DNA of 36,130 bases from Muribaculum sp. (GCF_029051885.1 NZ_JAIDKI010000232.1:734-36863); one strand, 5' to 3'; shown: positions 27,804-36,130, numbered from the stretch's first letter. Notes: generated from the sequence alone by a model not told the origin. Numbers and translations are program-made.

Positions 27804-28685
27804 ATGAACAACAATGTAGTAGTAGGAATGGGAGAGGCCCTGTGGGATGTTCTCCCCGAAGGAAAGAAAATCGGAGGCGCGCCTGCCAATTTTGCCTATC
27901 ATGTATCGCAGTTCGGTCTGCCGAGTTGTGTAGTAAGCGCTGTAGGTGATGACGCGCTTGGCGATGAGATACTCGAGAATTTTACTACAAAAGGACTCCG
28001 TCAGCTTATCGAAAAGGTGCCTTATCCTACCGGCACCGTGCAGGTCGAAATAGATCAGGCCGGAGTGCCCCAATATGAGATAAAAGAGAATGTCGCCTGG
28101 GACAATATCCCATGGACTCCATCGCTTGAGGCTCTTGCAAAAAATGCAAAAGCTGTATGCTTCGGTTCGCTGGCTCAGCGTAATGTAGTGTCACGCGAGA
28201 CTATTAACCGCTTCCTTGACACTATGCCCAAGAATGAGGATACTCTGGTGGTATTTGATGTGAACTTGCGCCAGGGATTCTACAATAAAGAGATTCTCTG
28301 CAAATCAATGGAGCACTGCAATATTCTTAAAATTAATGATGAGGAACTGGTCACAGTAAGCCGCATGTTCGGCTATCCCGGCATTGACCTTCAGGATAAA
28401 TGCTGGATTCTCCTGGGAAAATACAATCTTAAGATGCTTATTCTTACATGTGGTATCAATGGCAGCTATGTATTTACCCCCGGTAATGTATCATTCCTGC
28501 CTACTCCCAAGGTTGAGGTGGCCGATACGGTAGGTGCCGGCGATTCGTTTACTGCGGCATTCATATCTTGTGTGCTGAAAGGCATGCCTGTGGCTGAGGC
28601 TCACCGCAGAGCTGTAGATACTTCGGCATTTGTGTGCACCTGCAATGGAGCGATGCCCGTGCTTCCTGATGCGTACACCAAGTAA
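27804..28685 (+). CDS. PfkB-family carbohydrate kinase (fructokinase)
   Basis: GEALWDVLPEGKKIGGAPANFAYH, VEVADTVGAGDSFTAAF. Confidence 0.93.
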   Translation: MNNNVVVGMGEALWDVLPEGKKIGGAPANFAYHVSQFGLPSCVVSAVGDDALGDEILENFTTKGLRQLIEKVPYPTGTVQVEIDQAGVPQYEIKENVAWDNIPWTPSLEALAKNAKAVCFGSLAQRNVVSRETINRFLDTMPKNEDTLVVFDVNLRQGFYNKEILCKSMEHCNILKINDEELVTVSRMFGYPGIDLQDKCWILLGKYNLKMLILTCGINGSYVFTPGNVSFLPTPKVEVADTVGAGDSFTAAFISCVLKGMPVAEAHRRAVDTSAFVCTCNGAMPVLPDAYTK

Positions 28686-28704
28686 TAATTAAACTTGCCT
28701 AATC

Positions 28705-28752
28705 ATGTAATCCGGAGATGAATACTATTGGTGTTCAATCTCCGGATTACAT
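28705..28752. terminator. long bidirectional hairpin between convergent genes
   Basis: 15-bp perfect arms ATGTAATCCGGAGAT / ATCTCCGGATTACAT, then a 1-nt bulge and further pairing (GAATAC/GTGTTC) around a TATTG loop; weak U-tract. Confidence 0.65.
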
Positions 28753-28757
28753 AATTT

Positions 28758-29582
28758 CTATAGGCTGTCATATTCTTCTTCGGTCACCGGCTCAAGCCAT
28801 ATGTTCTCACTGTTTTCACCGGGAATACTGAATGCAAGATGTGCGAACCATGAGTCTTTTGCGGCTCCATGCCAGTGCTTTACATTGGCCGGTATGTGGA
28901 TTACTGTGCCGGGTAGTATCTCGACCGCAGGTTTGCCTTCTTCCTGATACCAGCCGCGGCCGCCAACTCCTACGAGCATCTGACCGCCACCGGTATCTGC
29001 CTTGTGTATGTGCCAGTTGTTGCGGCATCCCGGCTCAAACGTCACATTGGCAAATGGTATCTGTGAGTCTGAAATCGTGGCTATATAGCTGTTGCCGATG
29101 AAATATTTTGCATATGATGTATTCGGTTCGCCAATCGGGAATATCATTGAACGGGCAAATTCAGACTTTGCATCATCACCTTTTATATCATCGTTCCACA
29201 CATCTTTTGCAAGACGGAAAGCAGCCCATGCCTTTGGCCAGCCTGCATAGAATGCGATATGAGTTATGATTTCAGAGATTTCGGTGCGGGTTATACCGTT
29301 ATTTTTCGCTTCCTGAAGATGGAATGTCAGTGAACTGTCGGTAATGCCTTGTGAGATAAGTGATGTGATTGTCACAAGACTGCGGTCGCGCAATGAAAGA
29401 AGGTCATTGCGGCTCCACACTTCTCCAAAAAGGATGTCATCGTTAAGATGAGCGAATACCGGGGCGAAATCACCAAGCTGTTGGCGTCCTGCTGTCTGAA
29501 CTATTTTTTGTTGTGCCATAATAAAATTTGAAGTCAATACCGATACAAATATCATCAGTAGGGTCGTTGCTGTTTTTCTCAT
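28758..29582 (-). CDS. secreted carboxymuconolactone decarboxylase-like domain fused to a cupin
   Basis: Signal peptide MRKTATTLLMIFVSVLTSNFIMAQ; CMD-like helical region with SLVTITSLISQG...HIAFYAGWPKAWAAFRLAK; cupin NNWHIHKADTGGGQMLVGVGGRGWYQEEGK...GTVIHIPANVKHWHGA. Confidence 0.85.
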   Translation of the reverse strand: MRKTATTLLMIFVSVLTSNFIMAQQKIVQTAGRQQLGDFAPVFAHLNDDILFGEVWSRNDLLSLRDRSLVTITSLISQGITDSSLTFHLQEAKNNGITRTEISEIITHIAFYAGWPKAWAAFRLAKDVWNDDIKGDDAKSEFARSMIFPIGEPNTSYAKYFIGNSYIATISDSQIPFANVTFEPGCRNNWHIHKADTGGGQMLVGVGGRGWYQEEGKPAVEILPGTVIHIPANVKHWHGAAKDSWFAHLAFSIPGENSENIWLEPVTEEEYDSL

Positions 29583-29629
29583 TTACAGGCAATTGGTCGG
29601 TTATAGTATATAATTTCCTTAGGCAATCT

Positions 29630-30121
29630 TCACTCGATGAAGTTTACTATTTTGTTGGCTTGATTGAGAGGAGTCTGGTCAACGAGTTTGAGAGATTTTA
29701 CCATTTTTATGGTTGACCGTTTGTATTTTTGAAAATGCTCCGAGGCAATGTGCTTCTCGTAGGCATCTTTACTTGCGTATGTTTCGAGAATTGTAACCAT
29801 ACATGGATTATCCTTTTCGCAGATGGCGTACATGGTAAGTACGCCAGGCTCAGTGCGCAGCGATATTTCTCCGACTTCTTTAGCATAGTCGATGTATTCG
29901 CTGATGCATTCCGGATATATTTCTATCTTTGAAAGTCGGACAATGCCATCTGGCTGCATCTTCTCTTTTGCACAGTTTGATGGCATTCTGTCAGGATTTG
30001 AGTCGGGGAGTTCCATATTGGTCTCTTCTGTTATCTTATCCTTATTTTTGTCTACGGGATTGTGGCATGCGGCAGATATGGAGAGGATTAAGACTGATAT
30101 AATGATTGGAAGGCGGTACAT
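29630..30121 (-). CDS. ABM-domain (putative quinol monooxygenase-like) lipoprotein
   Basis: Lipobox ISAAC; VRLSKIEIYPECISEYIDYAKEVGEISLRTEPGVLTMYAI...EKHIASEHFQKYK pattern of antibiotic biosynthesis monooxygenase domains. Confidence 0.8.
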   Translation of the reverse strand: MYRLPIIISVLILSISAACHNPVDKNKDKITEETNMELPDSNPDRMPSNCAKEKMQPDGIVRLSKIEIYPECISEYIDYAKEVGEISLRTEPGVLTMYAICEKDNPCMVTILETYASKDAYEKHIASEHFQKYKRSTIKMVKSLKLVDQTPLNQANKIVNFIE

Positions 30122-30687
30122 TACTGCAAATTTTTCAGGATTTTCGCCGGGACGCCTCCGGCAACTGTCCGTGGAGGGATATTTTTATTGACGACAGCGC
30201 CTGCGGCGATTATAGCCCCGTCACCAATTTCGACTCCTTGGAGAATTGTGACATTAGCTCCGATCCATACTTTGTCGCCGATTTTTACTGGCGCCGGAAT
30301 CATATCACCTCTATGGTCGGGATCCATGGCATGGTTAAGGGTCGCTATCACACAGTTGTGTCCGATGAGCACGTCATCGCCGATTGTTATTCCTCCTTGG
30401 TCCTGAAATTTGCAGCCGGAGTTGATAAACACACGTTTGCCGATGCGGATATTTTTCCCGCAGTCAGTATAAAATGGCGGAAACAGGCCAAGGCTCTCAT
30501 CTACACGTGCACCTGTTAGTTCCGACATCAGCTCGATAATCTCTTCATGGGAATGAAATGCGGTGTTTATCTCCATGGTGATGCGTATCGCTTCCTGGCT
30601 TAGGGAATGCATTTTAGCATGAATCGGACTTCCGGCAGGAATGAGCCTGCCGGAGTCCATTGTCTCGATAAATTCTTTTGTTGTCAT
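30121..30687 (-). CDS. left-handed beta-helix sugar O-acetyltransferase (maltose/galactoside acetyltransferase family)
   Basis: Hexapeptide repeats INSGCKFQDQGGITIGDDVLIGHNCVIATLNHAMDPDHRGD...VWIGANVTILQGVEIGDGAIIAAGAVV; overlaps the next gene as TAATG. Confidence 0.9.
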   Translation of the reverse strand: MTTKEFIETMDSGRLIPAGSPIHAKMHSLSQEAIRITMEINTAFHSHEEIIELMSELTGARVDESLGLFPPFYTDCGKNIRIGKRVFINSGCKFQDQGGITIGDDVLIGHNCVIATLNHAMDPDHRGDMIPAPVKIGDKVWIGANVTILQGVEIGDGAIIAAGAVVNKNIPPRTVAGGVPAKILKNLQ

Positions 30688-30690
30688 TGC

Positions 30691-31773
30691 TCAATTATTT
30701 ATCGGCATCCATTTATTGAAGAATTCCGCAATCTGATTCATCGGAATTTTTTCAAGATTGTCATACAAGTCACAGTGGCTGGCATCTGCTACAATCAGTA
30801 GTTTCTTGTTATCGCCGTGCAGTAGCTTGAAGGTGTCCTCACCGAAATATCGTGAATGTGCGTTCTCGCCATGCACAATCATTACCGCATTGTCGAGTTC
30901 GTCCGCATACTGGAAAAACCTGAAGTTCGTGAACGGCAGAGACGAAGTCGAGTTCCATCCGTCGGTAGAGTTGCCGGAGCGTACATGATATCCTCTTGGA
31001 GTCTTGTAGTAGGCATGATATTCTTTTACGAACTGTGGCACATCGTCGGGTAGGGGATCGACTACTCCTCCGGCTCGCCGGTAATAACTGTTGCGGTAGT
31101 CCTCCGTGCGCTGTGCGGCCAAAGTGGCACGTATGACATTGCGCTTGTCTTTTGAGTTGTCGGCATCGAAATAGCCATTGGCGGTGACTCGAGTCATATC
31201 ATACATAGTAGAGGCTACCGTGGCTTTGATTCGTGGATCATTTATTGCAGCCTGGATTGCGATTCCGCCCCAGCCGCAGATGCCGAGTATGCCAATCCGC
31301 TCGGGGTCTATGTCAGGTTGGGCCGACAGGAAATCGACTGCGGCCGAGAAATCCTCTGTATTTATGTCGGGCGATGCAACTCGTCGCGGCTGTCCCCCGC
31401 TTTCTCCGGTGAATGACGGGTCGAATGCGATGGTGATAAATCCACGTTCGGCAAGTTGTTGGGCGTACAGGCCGGCACTTTGTTCTTTTACGGCGCCGAA
31501 TGGTCCGCTGACAGCAATGGCGGGGAGCTTTCCGGTAATGCCTTTTGGTGTATACATATCAGCGGCAAGGGTAATGCCGTATCGATTCACAAATGTCACT
31601 TTGCGATGGTCTGTCTTGTCGCTTTTCGGGAAAACTTTGTCCCACTCCTGCGTCAGGACAAGTCTCTCGCATGGCGCAATGGCTGTACTGGTATTCTGAT
31701 TGTTCATATTTTGAGATTTTGATACGAAATTTCCAGCAATAATTAATGATATAAGTATTATTAATCGGTTCAT
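30691..31773 (-). CDS. alpha/beta hydrolase (dienelactone hydrolase-like), exported
   Basis: GILGICGWGG nucleophile elbow (Cys in place of Ser), IAFDPSFTGESGG, MIVHGENAHSR, ADASHCDLYD. Start set at MNRLIILISLIIAGNFVSKSQ; the ORF track extends to 31842. Confidence 0.8.
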   Translation of the reverse strand: MNRLIILISLIIAGNFVSKSQNMNNQNTSTAIAPCERLVLTQEWDKVFPKSDKTDHRKVTFVNRYGITLAADMYTPKGITGKLPAIAVSGPFGAVKEQSAGLYAQQLAERGFITIAFDPSFTGESGGQPRRVASPDINTEDFSAAVDFLSAQPDIDPERIGILGICGWGGIAIQAAINDPRIKATVASTMYDMTRVTANGYFDADNSKDKRNVIRATLAAQRTEDYRNSYYRRAGGVVDPLPDDVPQFVKEYHAYYKTPRGYHVRSGNSTDGWNSTSSLPFTNFRFFQYADELDNAVMIVHGENAHSRYFGEDTFKLLHGDNKKLLIVADASHCDLYDNLEKIPMNQIAEFFNKWMPINN

Positions 31774-31875
31774 TATAAATCGGGCATTGATGATTTTCTG
31801 ATTGCAAATTTCGTAACTAAATATCCCGGCGCTATACCACAATTCGGGTAATACATACCAGTATTGCGGACGCTA

Positions 31876-31899
31876 AATCATTTTAGCCCGGAAATGATT
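31876..31899. promoter_or_regulatory. operator-like dyad upstream of the AraC-family gene
   Basis: Perfect AATCATTT-TAGCCCGG-AAATGATT, abutting a TATTTTTG -7-like element at 31899-31906. Confidence 0.5.
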
Positions 31900-31910
31900 A
31901 TTTTTGCACT

Positions 31911-32831
31911 ATGAAACATGATTCCATAATAGTAAAACTTGATTCCATAGATGCTTACAACAAGCTGTATGGGCTGGAGACACGCCACCCTTTGGTGACT
32001 GTGCTGAATCTTACTGAAGCTACCCGCGTAGTAAATCATATACAGATGGACTATGGGGTTTATGCCTTGTATCTTAAAAATGGTGTCAGTTGTACTCTTA
32101 AATATGGTCGACAGGCATATGATTATCAGGAGGGCACGGTGGTGAGTTTTTCTCCGGGGCATATCATAGGAGTGGAGTCGGAGACTGACGAGTTGGCTCC
32201 CGATGTCATCGGACTGATGTTTCATCCTGATCTTATTTATGGCACTCCACTTGCTGCTAAGATTAAAAATTATAGTTTTTTTGACTATTCACAGCGAGAG
32301 GCATTGCATTTGTCGCTGGATGAGAGGAGACTGTTTATCGAATGTCTTGACCATATAAAAAACGAGATAGAGCATCCTGTCGACAATCACACAGCTGAGA
32401 TTGTGGCCAGTCATATTCAGGTGCTTCTTGATTATTTGTCAAGATTTTATGAGCGTCAGTTCATAACACGCCGTAAGGTTAATTCGGATGTGCTGACAAA
32501 ATTTGAAAAGGCATTGAAGGAATACTATGCTGACGGTCATGGCAAGGATGGAGTGCCGACTGTGAATTACTTTGCCGAGATAGTGAACCTGACACCCGGC
32601 TATTTCGGCGACCTGGTCAAAAAAGAGACAGGCAAGACTGCACAAGAGCTAATATCACTCCGTATTATTGAATTTGCCAAACAGCAGTTGGCTACCACGA
32701 ATGATGACATAAGTATCGTGGCATACGACCTTGGATTTCAATATCCGCAGCATTTTTCCAGAATGTTTAAGCGGATTACCGGAATAAGTCCAAAGCAGTT
32801 TCGCGAAAAAATCAGTGTAGGATATAATTGA
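31911..32831 (+). CDS. AraC family transcriptional regulator
   Basis: C-terminal two-HTH region YFAEIVNLTPGYFGDLVKKETGKTAQELI...DDISIVAYDLGFQYPQHFSRMFKRITGISPKQFR. Confidence 0.93.
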   Translation: MKHDSIIVKLDSIDAYNKLYGLETRHPLVTVLNLTEATRVVNHIQMDYGVYALYLKNGVSCTLKYGRQAYDYQEGTVVSFSPGHIIGVESETDELAPDVIGLMFHPDLIYGTPLAAKIKNYSFFDYSQREALHLSLDERRLFIECLDHIKNEIEHPVDNHTAEIVASHIQVLLDYLSRFYERQFITRRKVNSDVLTKFEKALKEYYADGHGKDGVPTVNYFAEIVNLTPGYFGDLVKKETGKTAQELISLRIIEFAKQQLATTNDDISIVAYDLGFQYPQHFSRMFKRITGISPKQFREKISVGYN

Positions 32832-32852
32832 CTTTCTGCTATTGGCGGTTGA

Positions 32853-34913
32853 CTATTTTTTAGTAGGTAATTTTGGAGTAATCGAGATGAAAAATTCAAA
32901 ATTTATTCCGGGCATTGGATGCGACAATACTGAGAGATAGTCTTCGTTGAACAGATTGTTTACGGCAAGTTTCAAAGACAGGTCGGCCGGCCGGAACGAG
33001 AAATTTTTTTCAAGGGATATATTGTTCATGAAGTACTCGGGGAGGTGTCCGGTCAGGGTATATTCGTTGCTTGACATGGTGAAACGCCGTGAATAATAAA
33101 CCCACTTGTACAGAAATGCCCATGAACGCCACGACAGCCTTCCTGTCAGAGACGCCGAATGGCGTGGTACATATGGGAGCTGTTTGCCGATGGATTGGTC
33201 GGCTTCCGACATTTTGTCTCCGACATTTATCGACGGGGTCCATGAGTATGACGCGTTGATGTCTAAGAACCAGCCTTTAAACGGTTGTATACCCATATTG
33301 ACCTTTGTCTCTATGCCGTATGCGTGTACTTTTTTTACATTTCGTGGAGAAAAGAATCCCTTTGTCGTCGGTAGCCAGATTATCCAGTCGTTTATATAGC
33401 TGTCAAACCATGTCGCACCTCCGTCAATGGAAAATACTCCGGGATTTCCTATGCTGAATGTTGCTCCGAAGTCATAGCTGAAACCATGCTCGCTTTTAAG
33501 GTCAGGATTGCCTCCGGGCAGAAAATACAGGTCGTTGAGGGTAGGGAAGCGGTAGTTGCGGGATATTGACCCTTTTAATGTGATATTGCCGGTGTGTGAT
33601 ACAATTCCGTCAATGAAAAATGCCGGTATCAGCGGTGCCCATGTGCTGCCATACATATCTTCGCGTATGACGGCCGACATGCCAATCCGTTCGCATGGTT
33701 GCCATTTTGCCGATAATGCACCGGAAAGTTCAATCCGCCCCTTGTCATATCCTATTATGGCGCGGTTATTATCCTGGAGTTGTATGTTGCGGTCTTCGCT
33801 GCGTACGAATTGCTGGTGTGCCGACATATTGGCTGTAAAATACCATTTTCGCGAGGGAGTATATTCGCCTTCGGCCTGAGCATAAAAGGTGTTTATGTGG
33901 CTGCGTGAACGGGTCATGGTGGTCCAGTTGTCATTGGCTGTCTCCCGTCGATAGTCATAAGCCATCCATGTGTGTATATACCCGCCTTTCACACCTGCTT
34001 TCCACGAACTTTTGATATGATTCCATGAGAGTATGCCACGTATGGTCTGCTCGCGTTGACGGTTTTCGAAGTCCGACTCTCCATAGTCGGTTGTCAGCAA
34101 TGGCAGTTCGCGGTTTGAACTTGTATACCATGCATTTAGTCCGAAATGGTCGCCATGCAGAGTGTTGTAATATACTTCCTGAAGCAGATGGAAATCCTTG
34201 AACGAGCCGTTTCGGTTACGTTCCTTGGGATGATACTGAGCTATGATATTGTGGTTGTCGTCGTATATATTCAGCTTCTTGTCATGATTTGTATATGTAT
34301 AGTCGTTGGGTGATGATGAATATACGGCGCGTGTTGATATTTGCCATTTGTCACTTCCATAGGTGATTTTGGCAAATTCGTCAAAAGTGCTGAATGAGCC
34401 TATTCCCTGTACATACTGCAATCCGAGCCCATCTTGTATGTCTGACGATGTGGCCAGTTTTACGAGACCACCCAGTCCGCCACCGGTTTCGTTTACCGAC
34501 GATGTGCCGTGTAGCAGGGATGCCTTGTCGATAAAAAACGAAGGGATTGTGGAGAAATCGGTCATGCCGAGCATCGGGCTGTTTATGCGCATTCCGTTCC
34601 ATGTTACTTGTGTGTGGCTTGGCGATGTGCCTCGGAATGCTACGGTCGACAGTGTGGCGCGTCCGTGGCTTTTTACGAAAATGGAAGAATTGAATGTCAG
34701 TACATCGGCCATTGACAATGCTATATTTTCTTTAAGCATTGATGAGTCGAGAACTGTTTTCTGAATGCCGATATCTTTCATTGGCCGCTTGGCGGTGTAG
34801 ATTACTTCGCCGAGACGATAGGTCTTTTGAGCTGAGGCAATTGTCGGAATCGATATGGCTGTGAGGAGGAGTAATCCTTTTAAAAAGCGGAGTGGGGCGG
34901 ATATGTCAAACAT
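32853..34913 (-). CDS. TonB-dependent outer membrane receptor (BtuB-like candidate)
   Basis: Signal peptide, plug domain with VAFRGTSPSHTQVTWNGMRINSPMLGMTDFSTIP, beta-barrel C-terminus; adjacent beta-propeller lipoprotein. Confidence 0.85.
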   Translation of the reverse strand: MFDISAPLRFLKGLLLLTAISIPTIASAQKTYRLGEVIYTAKRPMKDIGIQKTVLDSSMLKENIALSMADVLTFNSSIFVKSHGRATLSTVAFRGTSPSHTQVTWNGMRINSPMLGMTDFSTIPSFFIDKASLLHGTSSVNETGGGLGGLVKLATSSDIQDGLGLQYVQGIGSFSTFDEFAKITYGSDKWQISTRAVYSSSPNDYTYTNHDKKLNIYDDNHNIIAQYHPKERNRNGSFKDFHLLQEVYYNTLHGDHFGLNAWYTSSNRELPLLTTDYGESDFENRQREQTIRGILSWNHIKSSWKAGVKGGYIHTWMAYDYRRETANDNWTTMTRSRSHINTFYAQAEGEYTPSRKWYFTANMSAHQQFVRSEDRNIQLQDNNRAIIGYDKGRIELSGALSAKWQPCERIGMSAVIREDMYGSTWAPLIPAFFIDGIVSHTGNITLKGSISRNYRFPTLNDLYFLPGGNPDLKSEHGFSYDFGATFSIGNPGVFSIDGGATWFDSYINDWIIWLPTTKGFFSPRNVKKVHAYGIETKVNMGIQPFKGWFLDINASYSWTPSINVGDKMSEADQSIGKQLPYVPRHSASLTGRLSWRSWAFLYKWVYYSRRFTMSSNEYTLTGHLPEYFMNNISLEKNFSFRPADLSLKLAVNNLFNEDYLSVLSHPMPGINFEFFISITPKLPTKK

Positions 34914-34936
34914 GCTATTGGAGTTTGTCGCAGAAT

Positions 34937-36028
34937 TCAGTTCCAGCAGAATGCACCCGGATTTATACCTGCGTAAAATTGGTCGATAAGTGTGCCATGA
35001 GCGTTATAGCGGTATATGATGCCTCTCTGTTGGTAATCTATCGCATCGGCCACATATATCTCTCCGTTGTCAGGATTCACCGTCAGACCGTAGTAGATTG
35101 TGGCCCGCTCCTCGATAAGAGGCGCTACAGGGAGGGCGTCGGCGCTGATGTCCATATTCCATATCCCTCCATTTATCCAGAGCAGAGTGTCGCGTGCGCC
35201 GTTGAGCTGAAGTTCTGACGGCGATTCGCCGAGGCGCATGGTATAGCGCTTCTCGATAGTGAATGACTCTGCGTCAATACGGCAGATTGTAGGAGCTTCG
35301 TATCCATAGGGGCTGCCTTCGTATCCGCCATCGGTAAGTACCCATAGCTTGTTGTTACGGTCAATGGCAATCGATGATGGCTGTATGCCTACGGTCAGTT
35401 TATCGACAACGCGGTCGGTTTCGGTATCTATTTTTATTACACTGTTCTGATAGCTCCAGCATGTGCAGTAAATATATTTACCGTATTGCACCATCTGTTC
35501 GGTCGACCCGTTGCCCGCCTCCATGCCTGGCACAGTGATATAGCCCGTGATGGAATATGTGGATGGATTGATTATGAATATCCGGTTGTCCCATAGCTGG
35601 GTTACATAGGCTTTTGTGTCGCTTATAAAATGGATGTATCGTGCGGCTGTAAAGTCCTCGATGCGCCCGGTTTCTTTCAGGGTGCGGGTGTCTATTGCGA
35701 ATATAACATGAGAATTGTCTACTACAATCCAGCCTTTGTCGTCGTGGATAGTCATTGACTGGGCCACATCGCCGAGCCGGTATCCGTTAGCCCGGAAAAA
35801 CAGTTCGTTTTCTACAGTATTGGTCGCAGGGTCATAGTAGGATAGTGTGGCATTGCCATACTGGTAGTTGCCTTCGTTGGTGATAAACAGGCCATGGGGA
35901 GGTATGGTGAATTCCTCTTCTTCACCGTAATCCCATTTCATACACGAAGTGACAAGTAGGCATTGGCATGCCGTAAATATATACGTCAATATATACAGTG
36001 GAGAGAGGGATACTTTACGCATCGGCAT
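34937..36028 (-). CDS. YncE/DUF5074-type beta-propeller surface lipoprotein (BtuG-like candidate)
   Basis: Lipoprotein-like N-terminus (CLLVTSC), repeated propeller blades, FITNEGNYQYGNATLSYYDPATNTVENELFFRANGYRLGDVAQSM, terminal INPGAFCWN. Start may be the second Met (MRKVSL). Confidence 0.75.
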   Translation of the reverse strand: MPMRKVSLSPLYILTYIFTACQCLLVTSCMKWDYGEEEEFTIPPHGLFITNEGNYQYGNATLSYYDPATNTVENELFFRANGYRLGDVAQSMTIHDDKGWIVVDNSHVIFAIDTRTLKETGRIEDFTAARYIHFISDTKAYVTQLWDNRIFIINPSTYSITGYITVPGMEAGNGSTEQMVQYGKYIYCTCWSYQNSVIKIDTETDRVVDKLTVGIQPSSIAIDRNNKLWVLTDGGYEGSPYGYEAPTICRIDAESFTIEKRYTMRLGESPSELQLNGARDTLLWINGGIWNMDISADALPVAPLIEERATIYYGLTVNPDNGEIYVADAIDYQQRGIIYRYNAHGTLIDQFYAGINPGAFCWN

Positions 36029-36079
36029 AAGAGCTTGTTAAATAATAAATGTTACCGACTGGAGGTAATTTGTTTAACA
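36029..36079. repeat. half-copy of the 11744 repeat forming a nested palindrome
   Basis: AAGAGCTTGTTAAATAATAAATGTTACCGAC resembles AAGAGCTCGTTTAATAAGAAATGTTGCCGAC at 11746; nested arms TGTTAAA...TTTAACA and TTACC...GGTAA. Confidence 0.5.
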
Positions 36080-36096
36080 TCGTTGATATATTTTTG
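36069..36096 (+). promoter_or_regulatory. possible rightward promoter for a gene beyond the window
   Basis: TTTG at 36069-36072 and TATTTTTG at 36089-36096, 16-nt spacer (shorter than the usual ~19-21). Confidence 0.3.
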
Positions 36097-36130
36097 CATT
36101 TATTTCAAATTCAGCAAGAGATTGAGGAAT

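Noticed and set aside
27489-28073. 194-aa minus-strand ORF spanning the MFS/fructokinase junction.
   Set aside because: Antisense to two well-supported genes; translation shows no known family.
35900-36130. Looked for a cobalamin riboswitch upstream of the BtuG-like gene.
   Set aside because: No B12-box-like or GCCACTG-like sequence visible in the available leader; cannot be assessed beyond the window edge.
1-36130. CRISPR arrays, tRNA/rRNA genes, transposases, phage or toxin-antitoxin modules.
   Set aside because: No regularly spaced repeats, cloverleaf signatures or recognisable proteins of these classes were found by reading the sequence and ORF list.

Overview
The window looks like a chromosomal segment from a gut Bacteroidales genome (Muribaculaceae-like; this placement is inference from SusC/SusD, hybrid two-component and TAnnTTTG promoter signatures). 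From left to right: (1) tandem paralogs sharing a Cys-rich N-terminal membrane module with different C-terminal domains; (2) a housekeeping block: M3 metallopeptidase, EEP-family hydrolase, two overlapping rhomboid proteases, HU, an outer-membrane barrel, adk, hpt, CinA-like amidohydrolase, tsaD, bifunctional NAD(P)HX repair enzyme and a DUF4831-like protein; (3) a fructan-type polysaccharide utilization locus at about 14.9-28.7 kb: GH32, SusD, SusC and a hybrid two-component regulator with a periplasmic sugar-binding-like sensor, then divergently GH32, MFS transporter and fructokinase; (4) a small redox/decarboxylase-like operon (CMD-cupin, ABM monooxygenase lipoprotein, acetyltransferase, alpha/beta hydrolase) next to an AraC regulator; (5) a TonB-dependent receptor plus beta-propeller lipoprotein pair resembling BtuB/BtuG. 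I saw no CRISPR array, tRNA, rRNA or transposase. The items most worth a second look are non-coding or compositional: a promoter plus two terminators between convergent genes (candidate small RNA), a ~132 bp MITE-like inverted-repeat element with a related half-copy at the right edge, an intrinsic terminator between susD and the downstream GH32, a divergent GH32 with altered active-site motifs, a possibly leaderless AraC gene with an operator-like dyad, and domain shuffling in the Cys-rich tandem paralogs. I do not see a clearly novel multi-gene system.
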